Source: Bacteroidales bacterium (GTDB taxonomy: Bacteria > Bacteroidota > Bacteroidia > Bacteroidales > UBA932). Taken from it: a stretch of DNA of 20,970 bases. Below, piece after piece: positions 1 to 8,911 of the stretch (position 1 is its first letter; each line of letters begins with the position of its first letter). The DNA lies in assembly GCA_017555445.1 (NCBI GenBank), contig JAFZGK010000108.1, forward strand, positions 1 through 20,970, read 5' to 3'. Both the position numbers and the translations under genes were made by a program. Under the pieces are notes generated by a model. The model did not search any database. It was not told where the DNA came from and worked only from the letters and a program-made list of their open reading frames with translations.

Positions 1-210
1 AGGAGTGTAAGCTGCAATCGCAACTGAATCACCCTCAACCTTTGCGAGGTCGATAGGAGCAACCGCTGCTGCAGTCACACCCGATGGAAGAGTAACGAAC
101 TCCTCCTGCTCATTTGTCTGCGGATCAGCAGGCTTGATTCCATAGTCGCCAGGAGTACAAGCAGCAAGGAAAAGACCTGCGAGAACGCTCAAATATGCTA
201 TTTTCTTCAT
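1..210 (-). CDS. SusF/SusE-like outer-membrane lipoprotein, N-terminal part only
   Basis: Only the first 70 codons are inside the window; the gene runs off the left edge without a stop. The start ATG at 210-208 follows the susE stop by 18 bases. The protein begins with a lysine-rich n-region and a hydrophobic core, ending in the lipobox LAAC with the lipidated cysteine at residue 18. A segment starting PGDYGIKPADPQTNEQEE follows, which resembles the N-terminus of SusF/SusE-family lipoproteins of Bacteroidales. Position directly behind susC, susD and susE supports a role as a surface glucan-binding lipoprotein. The binding modules themselves lie outside the window, so the SusF assignment rests on gene order and the first residues only. 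Confidence 0.72.
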   Translation of the reverse strand, partial: MKKIAYLSVLAGLFLAACTPGDYGIKPADPQTNEQEEFVTLPSGVTAAAVAPIDLAKVEGDSVAIAAYTP

Positions 211-228
211 ATTCTTTCTGTTTTAAAA

Positions 229-1407
229 TTATTTGATCTCACCAGTTCCCTTGAGGAAGTTGATCTTGAGTACCTGACCCTTCTTACCATTTACGCGATC
301 CTGGTCTCCGCCTGTAGCACGATACTTGAGCTCGCCGTCGAACACCATGAACTCGGTCTTCCACCAGTCGAGTCCTTCAACGCTTACACAAGCACGTACA
401 CCACCGTCACCGTCAGTATCGAATGCGAACGCTGGAGATACGAAGTCACCGTCTGCTGTAGAAGGAACTGTAAAGAGGTTCTCAGGAGCGATTGACCAGT
501 CGTTCTTAGGAGCGTTAGAACCCATGAGGTATACATTTGGCTTATTAACCTCAACTGTGTACTTAAGATCACGTCCATCAACCTTAACTCTAACAACAAC
601 AATGTACCATCCTGCATTCTCAACACCGATGTTTCCACCAGCATCAGAAAGACCTGCACCAGCATTGTCAACAGCAGTTACCTGAGCGAATCCACGCTCA
701 CCGCCGTCCCAAGCCTTGTTGAAGTTAACCTTGAAACCACCCTTAGGGAGGTAAGTTACATTCCAGAACTCAGCGTGTGAACCATCGTTACCATTTGCCT
801 TAGCATTATCGTAACCTGGAACCATCTCATAAGCAGCGCCCCAGTCCCAACCGTTGCAATCACCGATAAGATACATCTTCTCAGGAGCAGCAACCTTAGG
901 AAGAGCAAAGTGGATACGTACGCTAGGAAGGATGATCACATTTGAGTGAATCTCACCCTTACCGCTTGCTGTGAGAGTAGCTGTAAGACGCACGTGAACC
1001 TCTTTTACAAATGGGAACTGTGCCTCATCAATGATACCTGTAAGAGCTGTAAGTGCCTCAGCAAACTCAGAAGCATCCACATTCATCTTAGCAGTGCTGT
1101 AAGTAGTAGGAAGTACCTTGTAGTCACCCTTAGGATTACTCTTAGCATCATACTCGCTAGTGAATGAACCTGTGAGTGAAACTTCTACTGCATATGAAGT
1201 TGCAGCAGTAAAGCCATAGTCTGGCTGTGAGCATGAGAGCTCGATAGTCTTCGAGTTCTCAAGGTTGTAAAGATTGTTCTTGTAAGCCGGCTCGTTGAGA
1301 ACGAAGGTAGTAGGCTCCTGAAGAACCGGTGTGTTGTCCTGCTTCTCACAAGCTGAGAATGCAGCTGCACCGATAAGCAAAGATGCTAATATATAGAGCT
1401 TTTTCAT
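229..1407 (-). CDS. susE: SusE-like starch-binding surface lipoprotein
   Basis: A 392-residue lipoprotein, close to the roughly 390 residues of Bacteroides SusE. The signal peptide ends in lipobox FSAC with the lipidated Cys at residue 20; the residues after it (EKQDN) are acidic/lysine-rich, as in Bacteroidetes surface-exported lipoproteins. Residues about 30-170 look like the SusE N-terminal Ig-like domain. Two tandem starch-binding-type modules follow: one starts near residue 178 (MYLIGDCNGWDW), the other near residue 291 (VYLMGSNAPKNDW). Each opens with the Y-L-x-G...W pattern whose aromatics commonly stack on glucose rings. SusE-family proteins have no catalytic activity and hold glucan at the cell surface near SusCD. 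The gene follows susD by 20 bases in the same operon. The family call is firm; preference for starch over another alpha-glucan is inferred from the locus. Confidence 0.85.
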   Translation of the reverse strand: MKKLYILASLLIGAAAFSACEKQDNTPVLQEPTTFVLNEPAYKNNLYNLENSKTIELSCSQPDYGFTAATSYAVEVSLTGSFTSEYDAKSNPKGDYKVLPTTYSTAKMNVDASEFAEALTALTGIIDEAQFPFVKEVHVRLTATLTASGKGEIHSNVIILPSVRIHFALPKVAAPEKMYLIGDCNGWDWGAAYEMVPGYDNAKANGNDGSHAEFWNVTYLPKGGFKVNFNKAWDGGERGFAQVTAVDNAGAGLSDAGGNIGVENAGWYIVVVRVKVDGRDLKYTVEVNKPNVYLMGSNAPKNDWSIAPENLFTVPSTADGDFVSPAFAFDTDGDGGVRACVSVEGLDWWKTEFMVFDGELKYRATGGDQDRVNGKKGQVLKINFLKGTGEIK

Positions 1408-1427
1408 CTTTATTCTTTTATATGCTA

Positions 1428-2969
1428 TTAATATCCTTTGTTCTGCTGAAGATTAGGGTTTGAGTTCATGTCTGCAGATGGGATTGGGAAGAGGTTCATG
1501 TGTGAAGAAACACCCTTACCAGCCTTTACACCACCCTTCCATGACCAGAGGTAGTCAGCAGAAGTGAACTTACCGAAACGAACGAGGTCTGAACGACGCC
1601 ATCCCTCAAGGAAGAGCTCGCGAGCACGCTCATCAAGAATCTCGTCAAGAGTTACGTCAGCAATGCTCTTTGCAGTTGAGATACCTGCACGTGAACGTAC
1701 AGCATTCCAAGCCTCGAGAGCATCAGGAACATTTGCACCTCTCTTAGCGCACTCAACCTTCATGAGGAGAGCATCAGCATAACGGAATACTGGGAAATCA
1801 ACATCTACGAAACCGTCGTGCTTACCCTTGCTGCCGTCACGCTTTACATTCTTGAACTTGAAGAAAGCGATACCGTTTGTGAAATCAGATACATCATCGA
1901 TCTCAGCCTGCTGACCATCAGTCCAGAAGAGGTTACGCTTGTCGTTTGCAGAGAACTTCTTGTAGTACTCAGGAGTTGTACGGATACCACCCCAACCTGA
2001 TGAGATACCAACCTTCTCAGTGTCGATTGAACCACCTGTGGCAGCGAAGATAAGGTAGTTTGTAACACCGTAGCTCTGAGTGTTCTGACCATCCTGCTCT
2101 ACAGCGAAGATGAACTCGTTTGTGCAGAGGTGGTTGTCAGCAAGGAAAAGGTGCTGATAATTGTTCTCAAGAGAGTAGCTTGTACCGAGCTTTGCAAGAA
2201 CGTCTGCACACTCCTGATACATTGGCTTACCGATATAAACCTCAGCATTGAGATAAAGCTTTGCAAGAATCATGATAGCAAGACCCTTGTTTGCACGACC
2301 GTACTCACCTTCCTTCACGCCATAAAGAGCTGAATTATCGATAAGGTCCTTAAGCTCAGCCTCAACATATGCGAAGAGCTCCTCACGTGTTCTGTACTCA
2401 GGTGCAGCAGAACCTACAGCAGCATTCTCGTCTGCGAATGGGAAACCACCATAGTTATCGATTGCATCGAGGAAGCAGAGAGCACGAAGAGTACGAGCCT
2501 CAGCGATCCACTGATCCTTCTTAGGAAGATCGATTGTAGCGTTGTTCGCCTGACGGATGAACTCGTTGAATGCTGAGATCTGATATGCGATACGATAGTA
2601 GAAAGCAGCTACGAATACGTCTGAAGTAGTCCAACCAAGACCATGGAGGTCCTGAAGAGTCTGGTCATTCCAACCACACACAGCCTCATCTGTTGTAAGA
2701 CCGTTGAGGTGGTAGCGGCCACGGAAATACTGGCTGAAACCGCCGTCAACACCTGAGATGTTGTTTGCACCGTTAGGACCATAAGATCCTGATGTTGCAA
2801 AGCCTGTATAACACTGTGCAAGGAGAGCGAAATAGTCGTTCTCAGTCTGAAGAGCCTTATCCGCAGTGTTCAATGCAGGATCGATTGGAGTAACATTGAG
2901 GTCACCCACGCAAGACGACATACCTACTGCAAGAACAAGGACTCCAAGAATATATTTCAATGTTTTCAT
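1428..2969 (-). CDS. susD: SusD/RagB-family surface glycan-binding lipoprotein
   Basis: A 513-residue lipoprotein with lipobox MSSC (Cys 20). The architecture is that of RagB/SusD: a TPR-rich helical N-terminal half containing the usual early NDYFALLAQCY and YRIAYQISAFNEFIR helices. The C-terminal half carries the conserved YADALLMKVECAKR, AWNAVRSRAG, LDEILDERARELFLEGWRRSDLVRFGKF and LFPIPSADMNSNPNLQQN blocks. It sits on the outer leaflet as the lid of the SusC barrel and delivers oligosaccharides into it. The gene starts 17 bases after the susC stop, the tight pairing typical of susCD. The starch specificity is inferred from the SusE-like and MFS neighbours and from nearby malQ, not from SusD itself. 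Confidence 0.93.
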   Translation of the reverse strand: MKTLKYILGVLVLAVGMSSCVGDLNVTPIDPALNTADKALQTENDYFALLAQCYTGFATSGSYGPNGANNISGVDGGFSQYFRGRYHLNGLTTDEAVCGWNDQTLQDLHGLGWTTSDVFVAAFYYRIAYQISAFNEFIRQANNATIDLPKKDQWIAEARTLRALCFLDAIDNYGGFPFADENAAVGSAAPEYRTREELFAYVEAELKDLIDNSALYGVKEGEYGRANKGLAIMILAKLYLNAEVYIGKPMYQECADVLAKLGTSYSLENNYQHLFLADNHLCTNEFIFAVEQDGQNTQSYGVTNYLIFAATGGSIDTEKVGISSGWGGIRTTPEYYKKFSANDKRNLFWTDGQQAEIDDVSDFTNGIAFFKFKNVKRDGSKGKHDGFVDVDFPVFRYADALLMKVECAKRGANVPDALEAWNAVRSRAGISTAKSIADVTLDEILDERARELFLEGWRRSDLVRFGKFTSADYLWSWKGGVKAGKGVSSHMNLFPIPSADMNSNPNLQQNKGY

Positions 2970-2986
2970 ATTATCTTGTCCCTAAA

Positions 2987-5983
2987 TTAGAAGTTAAACT
3001 TAACACCAAGGATATAAGTTCTTGGACGTGGGTAGAGGTTGTTGTCAATACCGCTGAATACCTCAGGATCGAGTCCGTCGTAGTTAGTTACGGTAGCAAC
3101 ATTCTGAACAGTTGCATATATATTGAGACCCATAGCGCGGTCAAGCTTAGCTGACTTGAAGAGCTTAGGGAATGTATATCCGAGGGTAACATTATCGAAC
3201 TTGAAGAATGATGCATCTCTTACATAGTAGTCAGAGAGGTAGCATGCCTGGCCGAAGTTCGAGAAAATAGATGATGAAAGACGGTTGCTGGTGAACTCGT
3301 TAGTCCAGAGGTCAGCAAGCATCTCACCGTCAGATGCGACGTTGTTGTACACCCAGTTGCCTACACTACCGTGACCTGAAGCTGCGAGAGTCCAGTTCTT
3401 GTAAGTAAGAGTTGTGTTAAGACCGAATGTGAAGTCAGCAGCTGGCTTGTGATAGAAGTACTTGTCATCGTTGTTGATTACACCATTACCATCACGGTCA
3501 ACATACTCACCCTCGATAGGATGACCATTCTTGTCATAAACCTGCTCATATACATAGAATGCATTAGGTGGGAAACCTACCTGGTGCATCTGGATGTTGT
3601 TACCCACACCACCTGAGATACCTCCTGTCTCAACGCCAGTCTTGTCGTTAGGAGAAGCTGTAAGCTTGGTGATCACAGTGTTGTTGTAAGCTACGTTACC
3701 GCCGATAGACCATGTCCAGTCCTTTGTGTCAACTGCCATTGCATTCACCTCGAACTCGACACCCTTGTTCACGAGGCTACCGATGTTAGTGTTGAGGTAG
3801 TTGGTAAGGTTACCGAGAGCCGGTACAGGGATGAAGTTGATCATATCAGTTGTCTCACGCCAGTAAGCATCGATACCTGCTGTGATACGGTCATCAAGGA
3901 AACCGAAGTCAAAACCGGCATTCCATGTAGTAGTAGTCTCCCACTTAAGGTCAGCATTGTAACCAAGAGCTGTAACAGGGTTTACAAGCTGTCCACCGAA
4001 TGAATAGTATGAACCGAGGAGGTTCTTGTAGTAAGTAGCCTGAGTGTCATAGTATCCACCTACACCCTGCTGACCTGTCTGACCCCATGAAGCACGGAGC
4101 TTGAGAGTTGTAAGAACGTCGTTATCCTTAAGGAAGCCTTCATTAGCGATGTTCCAACCGAGAGCAACTGATGGGAAGAGACCCCACTTGTTGTTAGAGA
4201 AACGTGAAGTACCGTCGCGACGGAGAGTAGCTGTAACCATATAACGGTTGTCATAGCTATAGTTTACACGACCGAAGAATGAAACGAGGAAGAGCTCACC
4301 TGCAGGCTGGCTTTCGCTGAGAACATTGCCGTTGTCAAGTCTTACGCTCTTTGAAGCAGACTCGTTGTAGAACTGCTGCCAAGAGTAACCTGCCATTGCA
4401 TCGAAATGATGGCCACCTGTGAAGTCCTTGTTGTAAGCCAAATAAGCTTCGAGTGTCTTGTCCATACGGGTGTATGAGTACTCGCCCTTGTAACCTGAAC
4501 CTGACTGAGCTGTGTCATGCCATGACTGCTCTGAACCTGCTGGTGAACCGGTCTCTCCTGATGATTTAGCATAGTCGAGACCAAGGTTGAGGTTTACTCT
4601 GAGATCCTCAAGACCATGGAACTTGTAATCGAACTGAGCGTTACCGATGAAACGGGCAGCGTTGCTGATGTCAGTTCTCTGTGTGATGAGGGCAACAGGG
4701 TTCTGAACAGCCATTGTGTTTACAGTACCATTAGACTTGCGGTGTACGAAGTAACCGTTGATGCCGTTAGCCGAATCATCATATACAGGATGAGTAGGAT
4801 TCATGCGGACAGCCTGTCCGATAGCGCCCTGGTTTGCAAAGTTGTTCTTTGTGAACACACCCTTACCATTAAGGTTGATAGTGAGGTGGTTGTCAAGAAG
4901 TGATGGTGAAAGGTTGACAGAAACTGTTCCTCTGTCCATCTTGTCAGTCATGAGGACACCTTCCTGTGACATGTAACCACCAGAAACGCGATAAGGAAGC
5001 ACGCCAGCGCCACCCATTGCTACACGACCTGCAAGTGATACGTTTGCATCATAAGTCTGTGCAAGCTGATAGATCTCCTTCTGCCAGTTTGTATTTGCAG
5101 TACCGAGAGCAGCAAGAGCGTCTGGTGAAGTAAGACCTGCGTTTACGCGGTCAGCGATGAGCTGACGGAGTTCGTCTGCTGAAAGAACGTCAACATACTC
5201 GCTTACGTGGCTGAGTGAAGTCGAGAAGTCAGCATTGATCTGAGGAACGCTTGTGTTAGTCTTCGCACCCTTCTTTGTAGTGATCACGATGACACCGTTA
5301 GACGCACGTGAACCGTAGATAGCAGTTGCAGAAGCATCCTTGAGCACAGAGAAAGACTCGATGTCGTTAGGGTTGATTGAAGAAAGTGGATCCGACATAC
5401 CGCTGATACCATCATTGCTTACTGGAAGACCGTCGATGATGATGAGAGGGTCGTTGGTTGCGTTGAGTGATGAACCACCACGGATACGGATGGTAGCGCC
5501 TGAACCAGGAGCACCTGAACCAGGAGTTACAACCACACCGGCTGACTTACCCTTGAGGAGGTCTGCTGGTGATGAGATCATACCCTTATTGATTTCATCC
5601 GCCTTAACGGTGCCGACCGAACCGGTCATGTCACCCTTCTTCACTGTACCGTAACCGATGACAACAACCTCATCGAGGAACTCGTTGTCCTCACCGAGAG
5701 TTACGGTTGCAGGAACCTGTGAAGCTACGAATGTCTGTGTAGCGTAACCGATGCAGCTGATTTCTACAACTGCGTCTGCGCTTGAAACAGTAAGGACATA
5801 GTCGCCGTCAAGACCGGTCGAGGTACCATTTGCAGTACCCTGCTCGATGACAGTAGCACCGATAACAGGACCGATAGCGTCAACAACTACTCCTTTCACC
5901 TCGTATCCGCCCTGGGCGAATACAGATGCGCCCATAACTGCTGAAAGCAGGAATGACGCGCACAGTGTCATGAATTTATTCAT
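2987..5983 (-). CDS. susC: SusC/RagA-family TonB-dependent outer-membrane transporter
   Basis: A 998-residue protein with a cleavable signal peptide ending near AQGGY (residues about 24-27). A CarboxypepD_reg-like Ig domain follows at about 27-100 (YEVKGVVVDA...PVIGATV). The TonB-box-like segment DEVVVIGYG is at 104-112, and the plug (KKGDMTGSVGTV, IRIRGGSSLN, PLIIIDGLPVS, NPNDIESFSVLKDASATAIYGSRASNGVIVITTKKG) runs to about residue 240. The rest is the beta-barrel, ending in GVKFNF with the terminal Phe expected of an outer-membrane barrel. It imports maltooligosaccharides bound by SusD, using TonB and the proton-motive force. It lies 69 bases downstream of the MFS gene. No good TAnnTTTG box was found in that gap, so it is probably co-transcribed with the MFS gene. 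Confidence 0.95.
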   Translation of the reverse strand: MNKFMTLCASFLLSAVMGASVFAQGGYEVKGVVVDAIGPVIGATVIEQGTANGTSTGLDGDYVLTVSSADAVVEISCIGYATQTFVASQVPATVTLGEDNEFLDEVVVIGYGTVKKGDMTGSVGTVKADEINKGMISSPADLLKGKSAGVVVTPGSGAPGSGATIRIRGGSSLNATNDPLIIIDGLPVSNDGISGMSDPLSSINPNDIESFSVLKDASATAIYGSRASNGVIVITTKKGAKTNTSVPQINADFSTSLSHVSEYVDVLSADELRQLIADRVNAGLTSPDALAALGTANTNWQKEIYQLAQTYDANVSLAGRVAMGGAGVLPYRVSGGYMSQEGVLMTDKMDRGTVSVNLSPSLLDNHLTINLNGKGVFTKNNFANQGAIGQAVRMNPTHPVYDDSANGINGYFVHRKSNGTVNTMAVQNPVALITQRTDISNAARFIGNAQFDYKFHGLEDLRVNLNLGLDYAKSSGETGSPAGSEQSWHDTAQSGSGYKGEYSYTRMDKTLEAYLAYNKDFTGGHHFDAMAGYSWQQFYNESASKSVRLDNGNVLSESQPAGELFLVSFFGRVNYSYDNRYMVTATLRRDGTSRFSNNKWGLFPSVALGWNIANEGFLKDNDVLTTLKLRASWGQTGQQGVGGYYDTQATYYKNLLGSYYSFGGQLVNPVTALGYNADLKWETTTTWNAGFDFGFLDDRITAGIDAYWRETTDMINFIPVPALGNLTNYLNTNIGSLVNKGVEFEVNAMAVDTKDWTWSIGGNVAYNNTVITKLTASPNDKTGVETGGISGGVGNNIQMHQVGFPPNAFYVYEQVYDKNGHPIEGEYVDRDGNGVINNDDKYFYHKPAADFTFGLNTTLTYKNWTLAASGHGSVGNWVYNNVASDGEMLADLWTNEFTSNRLSSSIFSNFGQACYLSDYYVRDASFFKFDNVTLGYTFPKLFKSAKLDRAMGLNIYATVQNVATVTNYDGLDPEVFSGIDNNLYPRPRTYILGVKFNF

Positions 5984-6052
5984 AAAGAATTTTTTTGGTT
6001 AGTAGATTGTTTCGTTGTATTGTTTGTGAATATTGTATTCTCTCAGGAATCC

Positions 6053-7357
6053 TTACTTCCTTCCGCTCTTGATGAAGCGTACTGCAACCGCACCGAGAAC
6101 GAGAAGCACACCAGCAACGAGGAACATGCTTGCCTGAGCACCGCCTACGAGGCTGAGAACGAAACCGCCACAAGCTGCAGCAACGATCTGCGGAAGGCAG
6201 ATTGTACCGTTGAAGAGACCGAGGTATGTTCCGATATGCTCACCTGAAAGCGAGTTGGTGAGGAGAGTGAAAGGAATAGCCAGCATAGCAGCCCAAGCAA
6301 CTCCGATAAGGAGGAATGAGACAAAGAGCATGTACTGGTCATGGATGAAATATACTGATGCGAAGCCGACAGCACCGATGAGGAGGCTGACAACATAAGC
6401 AGTCTTGATATTCTTGAACTTAGGAATCACAAGTGCCCAGAGAACTGAACCGATTGCCTGTACGGCAAAGAGGATACCGCCCCAGTTTCCTGCTTCCTGA
6501 TAACCTGCAGAAGCAACGTCTGTAGTACCCCATACGGTGTCAGCGATAGTACCTGTAGTGTATGTCCACATATAGAGGAATGCCGCCCAACAGAAGAACT
6601 GCACGAGACCTACTGTCCAGAATGCGCTTGGAGCGTCCTTGAGGAGAGTGAGCATGCCAGGAGCCTTCTCTTCCTTCTTTTCAGCGTCGATGCCATGGAA
6701 TTCAGCATATTCCTTCGGTGGCATCTCCTTCACCTTGAAAGTTGTGAAGAGCACGCAGAGGATGAGGATTGCTGCACCGATATAGAATGCATACTTCACT
6801 GTGTCAGGAACCTGTCCCTCAGGAGCTGTGTTCGAGATACCGATCCATGCGAAGAGGAACGGGAAGATGTATCCTACAAGGCTGCCGGCGTTGCAGAGGA
6901 AGCTCTGGATAGAATAAGCCTGAGCCTTCTGATTCTCGCCTACCATGTCACCTACGAGCATCTTGAACGGCTGCATCGCAACATTGATCGAAGTGTCGAG
7001 GAGCATGAGTGAAATGAGTCCGAAGATCATTGCACCACCTACTGCAAGACCGAAGTTTCCTGCATTAGGAAGCATGCACATCACAGCGATGGCGATGATC
7101 GAACCGAGGAAAAGATAAGGGATACGGCGTCCGAGACGGGTCCATGTCCTGTCGCTGTATTTTCCTACGAGAGGCTGCACGAGGAGTCCCATCAGAGGCG
7201 GAAGAATCCAGAAGAAACTCAAATCGTGGGGATCAGCACCCAGAGTCGCAAAAATACGGCTGATATTGGCGTTCTGAAGGGAATAAGCGATCTGAACTCC
7301 GAAGAATCCGAAGCTGATGTTCCACATCTGCCAAAAGGTAAGTTTTGTTTTTTGCAT
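6053..7357 (-). CDS. MFS sugar transporter of the SLC45/GPH type, probable maltose/maltooligosaccharide importer
   Basis: A 434-residue inner-membrane protein with about 12 hydrophobic segments. The N-terminus (FWQMWNISFGFFGVQIAYSLQNANISRIF) and the loop-2 motif GKYSDRTWTRLGRRIP at about residues 65-80 are those of SLC45/GPH sugar:proton symporters, which include sucrose and maltose carriers. A charged central cytoplasmic loop (about residues 205-235, with EEKAPGM) separates the two six-helix halves. The gene leads the operon upstream of susC, so it is likely to take glucan fragments from periplasm to cytoplasm for MalQ. Neither the exact substrate nor the coupling ion can be read from the sequence. 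The candidate -7 box at 7410-7403 would give a leader of about 40 bases with no clear Shine-Dalgarno sequence. Confidence 0.88.
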   Translation of the reverse strand: MQKTKLTFWQMWNISFGFFGVQIAYSLQNANISRIFATLGADPHDLSFFWILPPLMGLLVQPLVGKYSDRTWTRLGRRIPYLFLGSIIAIAVMCMLPNAGNFGLAVGGAMIFGLISLMLLDTSINVAMQPFKMLVGDMVGENQKAQAYSIQSFLCNAGSLVGYIFPFLFAWIGISNTAPEGQVPDTVKYAFYIGAAILILCVLFTTFKVKEMPPKEYAEFHGIDAEKKEEKAPGMLTLLKDAPSAFWTVGLVQFFCWAAFLYMWTYTTGTIADTVWGTTDVASAGYQEAGNWGGILFAVQAIGSVLWALVIPKFKNIKTAYVVSLLIGAVGFASVYFIHDQYMLFVSFLLIGVAWAAMLAIPFTLLTNSLSGEHIGTYLGLFNGTICLPQIVAAACGGFVLSLVGGAQASMFLVAGVLLVLGAVAVRFIKSGRK

Positions 7358-7402
7358 ATTTTATCGAATTTGGTTATCAAGTGTTACCTTATTGTAAGCT
7401 CG

Positions 7403-7410
7403 CGAAAATA
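7403..7410 (-). promoter_or_regulatory. Candidate -7 box of the MFS-susCDEF operon
   Basis: On the minus strand the sequence TATTTTCG matches the Bacteroidetes -7 consensus TAnnTTTG except for one base. If the box centres at -7, transcription would start near 7398, giving a leader of about 40 bases. No TTG-type -33 element is seen 19-21 bases upstream, which would fit dependence on an activator. The nearest LytTR-like repeat ends at 7443, about 45 bases upstream of the predicted start. This is a weak match chosen as the best in the interval. Confidence 0.4.
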
Positions 7411-7442
7411 AACATTAATCCTTACACGCGCGTAGGAGTTAT

Positions 7443-7493
7443 GACGAACGGGATGAAGAAAGGGACGAATGGTGAGAATTTCGGGATGAACAG
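7443..7493 (-). promoter_or_regulatory. Three 9-bp direct repeats at 21-bp period, candidate LytTR regulator binding array
   Basis: Read on the minus strand the repeats are CCGTTCGTC (7451-7443), CCATTCGTC (7472-7464) and CTGTTCATC (7493-7485). Starts are exactly 21 bases apart twice, so each 9-mer is followed by a 12-base spacer. Published LytTR-family sites are 9-bp direct repeats, roughly [TA][AC][CA]GTTN[AG][TG], with 12-13 bp spacers. Each copy, read in the frame shifted one base, matches 8 of 9 positions. The array lies between a LytTR two-component locus and the MFS-sus operon, about 45 bases from the predicted start of each. Sites and spacing are seen directly; protein binding is inferred. 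Confidence 0.6.
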
Positions 7494-7503
7494 ATCGTAA
7501 AAA

Positions 7504-7534
7504 TTGGATAATCTGAGCAAATTCATTATCTTCG
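7504..7534 (+). promoter_or_regulatory. Candidate promoter of the LytS-LytTR two-component genes
   Basis: A TTG at 7504-7506 is followed after 20 bases by TATCTTCG at 7527-7534. This matches the Bacteroidetes layout of a -33 TTG element and a TAnnTTTG -7 box, with one mismatch in the latter. The predicted start near 7539 leaves a leader of about 19 bases before the kinase ATG at 7558, which supports that start codon. Confidence 0.45.
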
Positions 7535-7557
7535 TATCCGCTTAGAGCCAGATACGC

Positions 7558-8907
7558 ATGAAGCCCCTGAAAATCTCCGGAATCATACATATTTTCGCTC
7601 TTCTGCATGCGACAGTTGCACTCGTATGCAGGCTTGCCGGTGTGGGTGACGAATTGTTCCTCACAATCCTCACGATGGCCATGTCTCTGATCATATGCAT
7701 GAAGCAGGGACTCAAGACAGAATTCACCATAGCCATCGTCTTTGCCGTCAACATTCTCGGATATCTGATCGGATCCCTCGGAGCCAATGTGCTGCAGTCC
7801 TTCATACATTCCAATTATATAGTCTATCCTGTCACTACGATGATAACCACTGAAATCCTGGGATGGTGCATCATGGCCATGACAAGAGTCATCGTACGAA
7901 GGGATGAAAATTCCGGAGAGATAAAGTCGACGCCATACCAGAAATGGCTCATCCTGATTGTTTCAGGAATCTTCCTTCTGAGAATCATAATCGTAGTTCT
8001 GCTCTCAAGATCGGGCATCGAAAAGAATGACATCTTTGACATGATCACCAAGGTCATGTCAAACACATTCTCCATCATAGTCCTGACATGCGTCAACATC
8101 CTGTTTGTCAAGTCCATATCGATCAGGAAGAATTTCGAATCAAGATTCAGTTCGCTCATGCTGTATGCGACATTCATGATTCTTGCCACATTGCTTGAAA
8201 TATTTCTGGTCGGTACTCAGAATACGGATTTTATATTGCTGTTCAGTATTGCACTGATTGTTCAGATTGTCATATATTGCATCGTGTATATGATAAATTC
8301 TTCCATTCAGGCACACCGCGAAATGCAGAACGAAAGAGAAAAGGCGAACATGGCGCAGTACAGATACCTTAAACTGAAACGCCAGGTCAATCCGCACTTC
8401 CTTTTCAATTCCCTCAACATTCTGGACTGCATGGTCTGTGAAGAGAAGGTAGATCAGTCCAGTCTTTATATCCATAAGCTGGCAGGCATCTACCGCTATA
8501 TGATCAAGAGCGAAGAAGAGGAACTGGTGACGATGAAGGATGAGCTGGAGTTTGTAGAAAAATACGTGGATCTTCTGAAGGTGAGATTCCCTGAAGGACT
8601 GGAAGTGACAATCGATGTTCCGGAGTCGGTCATGGCAAGATTTGTGCTTCCTTGCTCGATCCAGCTGCTGATCGAGAATGCCACCAAACATAATGCAGTC
8701 ACCCCCGACAATCCCCTTGTCATAAATGTAAAGGCAACCGATAAGACTATAAGCGTAAGCAACAATCTGATACCAAAGGTCACAAAAGTCCCTTCTACAG
8801 GCCTGGGTCAGAAATATATAAGACAACTTTACGCCGACTTGAGCGGCAAACAGATTGACATCGAACAGACTGAAAACAGCTATTGTGTAACTCTACCTCT
8901 AATTTAA
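7558..8907 (+). CDS. LytS-type sensor histidine kinase with 8 membrane segments
   Basis: A 449-residue inner-membrane kinase. The first 250 residues contain about eight hydrophobic segments (approximately 8-28, 32-48, 55-77, 88-113, 130-150, 171-187, 198-218 and 224-247) with short loops, and I recognise no periplasmic ligand domain there. A helical linker at 251-273 leads to the His_kinase domain (PF06580 type), with QVNPHFLFNSLNILD and phospho-acceptor His 280. The HATPase_c domain has N-box IENATKHN at 372-379 and G-box STGLGQKYI at 413-421. The response regulator ATG follows the stop by 4 bases, so the two are a cognate, probably translationally coupled pair. The gene diverges from the MFS-sus operon across 200 bases. 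The signal sensed is unknown; glucan-derived sugar or transport activity is a guess from context. Confidence 0.88.
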   Translation: MKPLKISGIIHIFALLHATVALVCRLAGVGDELFLTILTMAMSLIICMKQGLKTEFTIAIVFAVNILGYLIGSLGANVLQSFIHSNYIVYPVTTMITTEILGWCIMAMTRVIVRRDENSGEIKSTPYQKWLILIVSGIFLLRIIIVVLLSRSGIEKNDIFDMITKVMSNTFSIIVLTCVNILFVKSISIRKNFESRFSSLMLYATFMILATLLEIFLVGTQNTDFILLFSIALIVQIVIYCIVYMINSSIQAHREMQNEREKANMAQYRYLKLKRQVNPHFLFNSLNILDCMVCEEKVDQSSLYIHKLAGIYRYMIKSEEEELVTMKDELEFVEKYVDLLKVRFPEGLEVTIDVPESVMARFVLPCSIQLLIENATKHNAVTPDNPLVINVKATDKTISVSNNLIPKVTKVPSTGLGQKYIRQLYADLSGKQIDIEQTENSYCVTLPLI

Positions 8908-8911
8908 TGTC

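Noticed and set aside
5984..6052. Gap between the MFS gene and susC, searched for a separate susC promoter
   Set aside because: No TAnnTTTG box or LytTR-like repeat is present on the minus strand, only a 5-bp hairpin GAATA/TATTC. Treated as an intra-operon gap.
8140..8826. Long open frame (228 codons) on the minus strand opposite the sensor kinase
   Set aside because: It lies wholly antisense to a kinase with complete conserved motifs, and its translation shows no recognisable domain.
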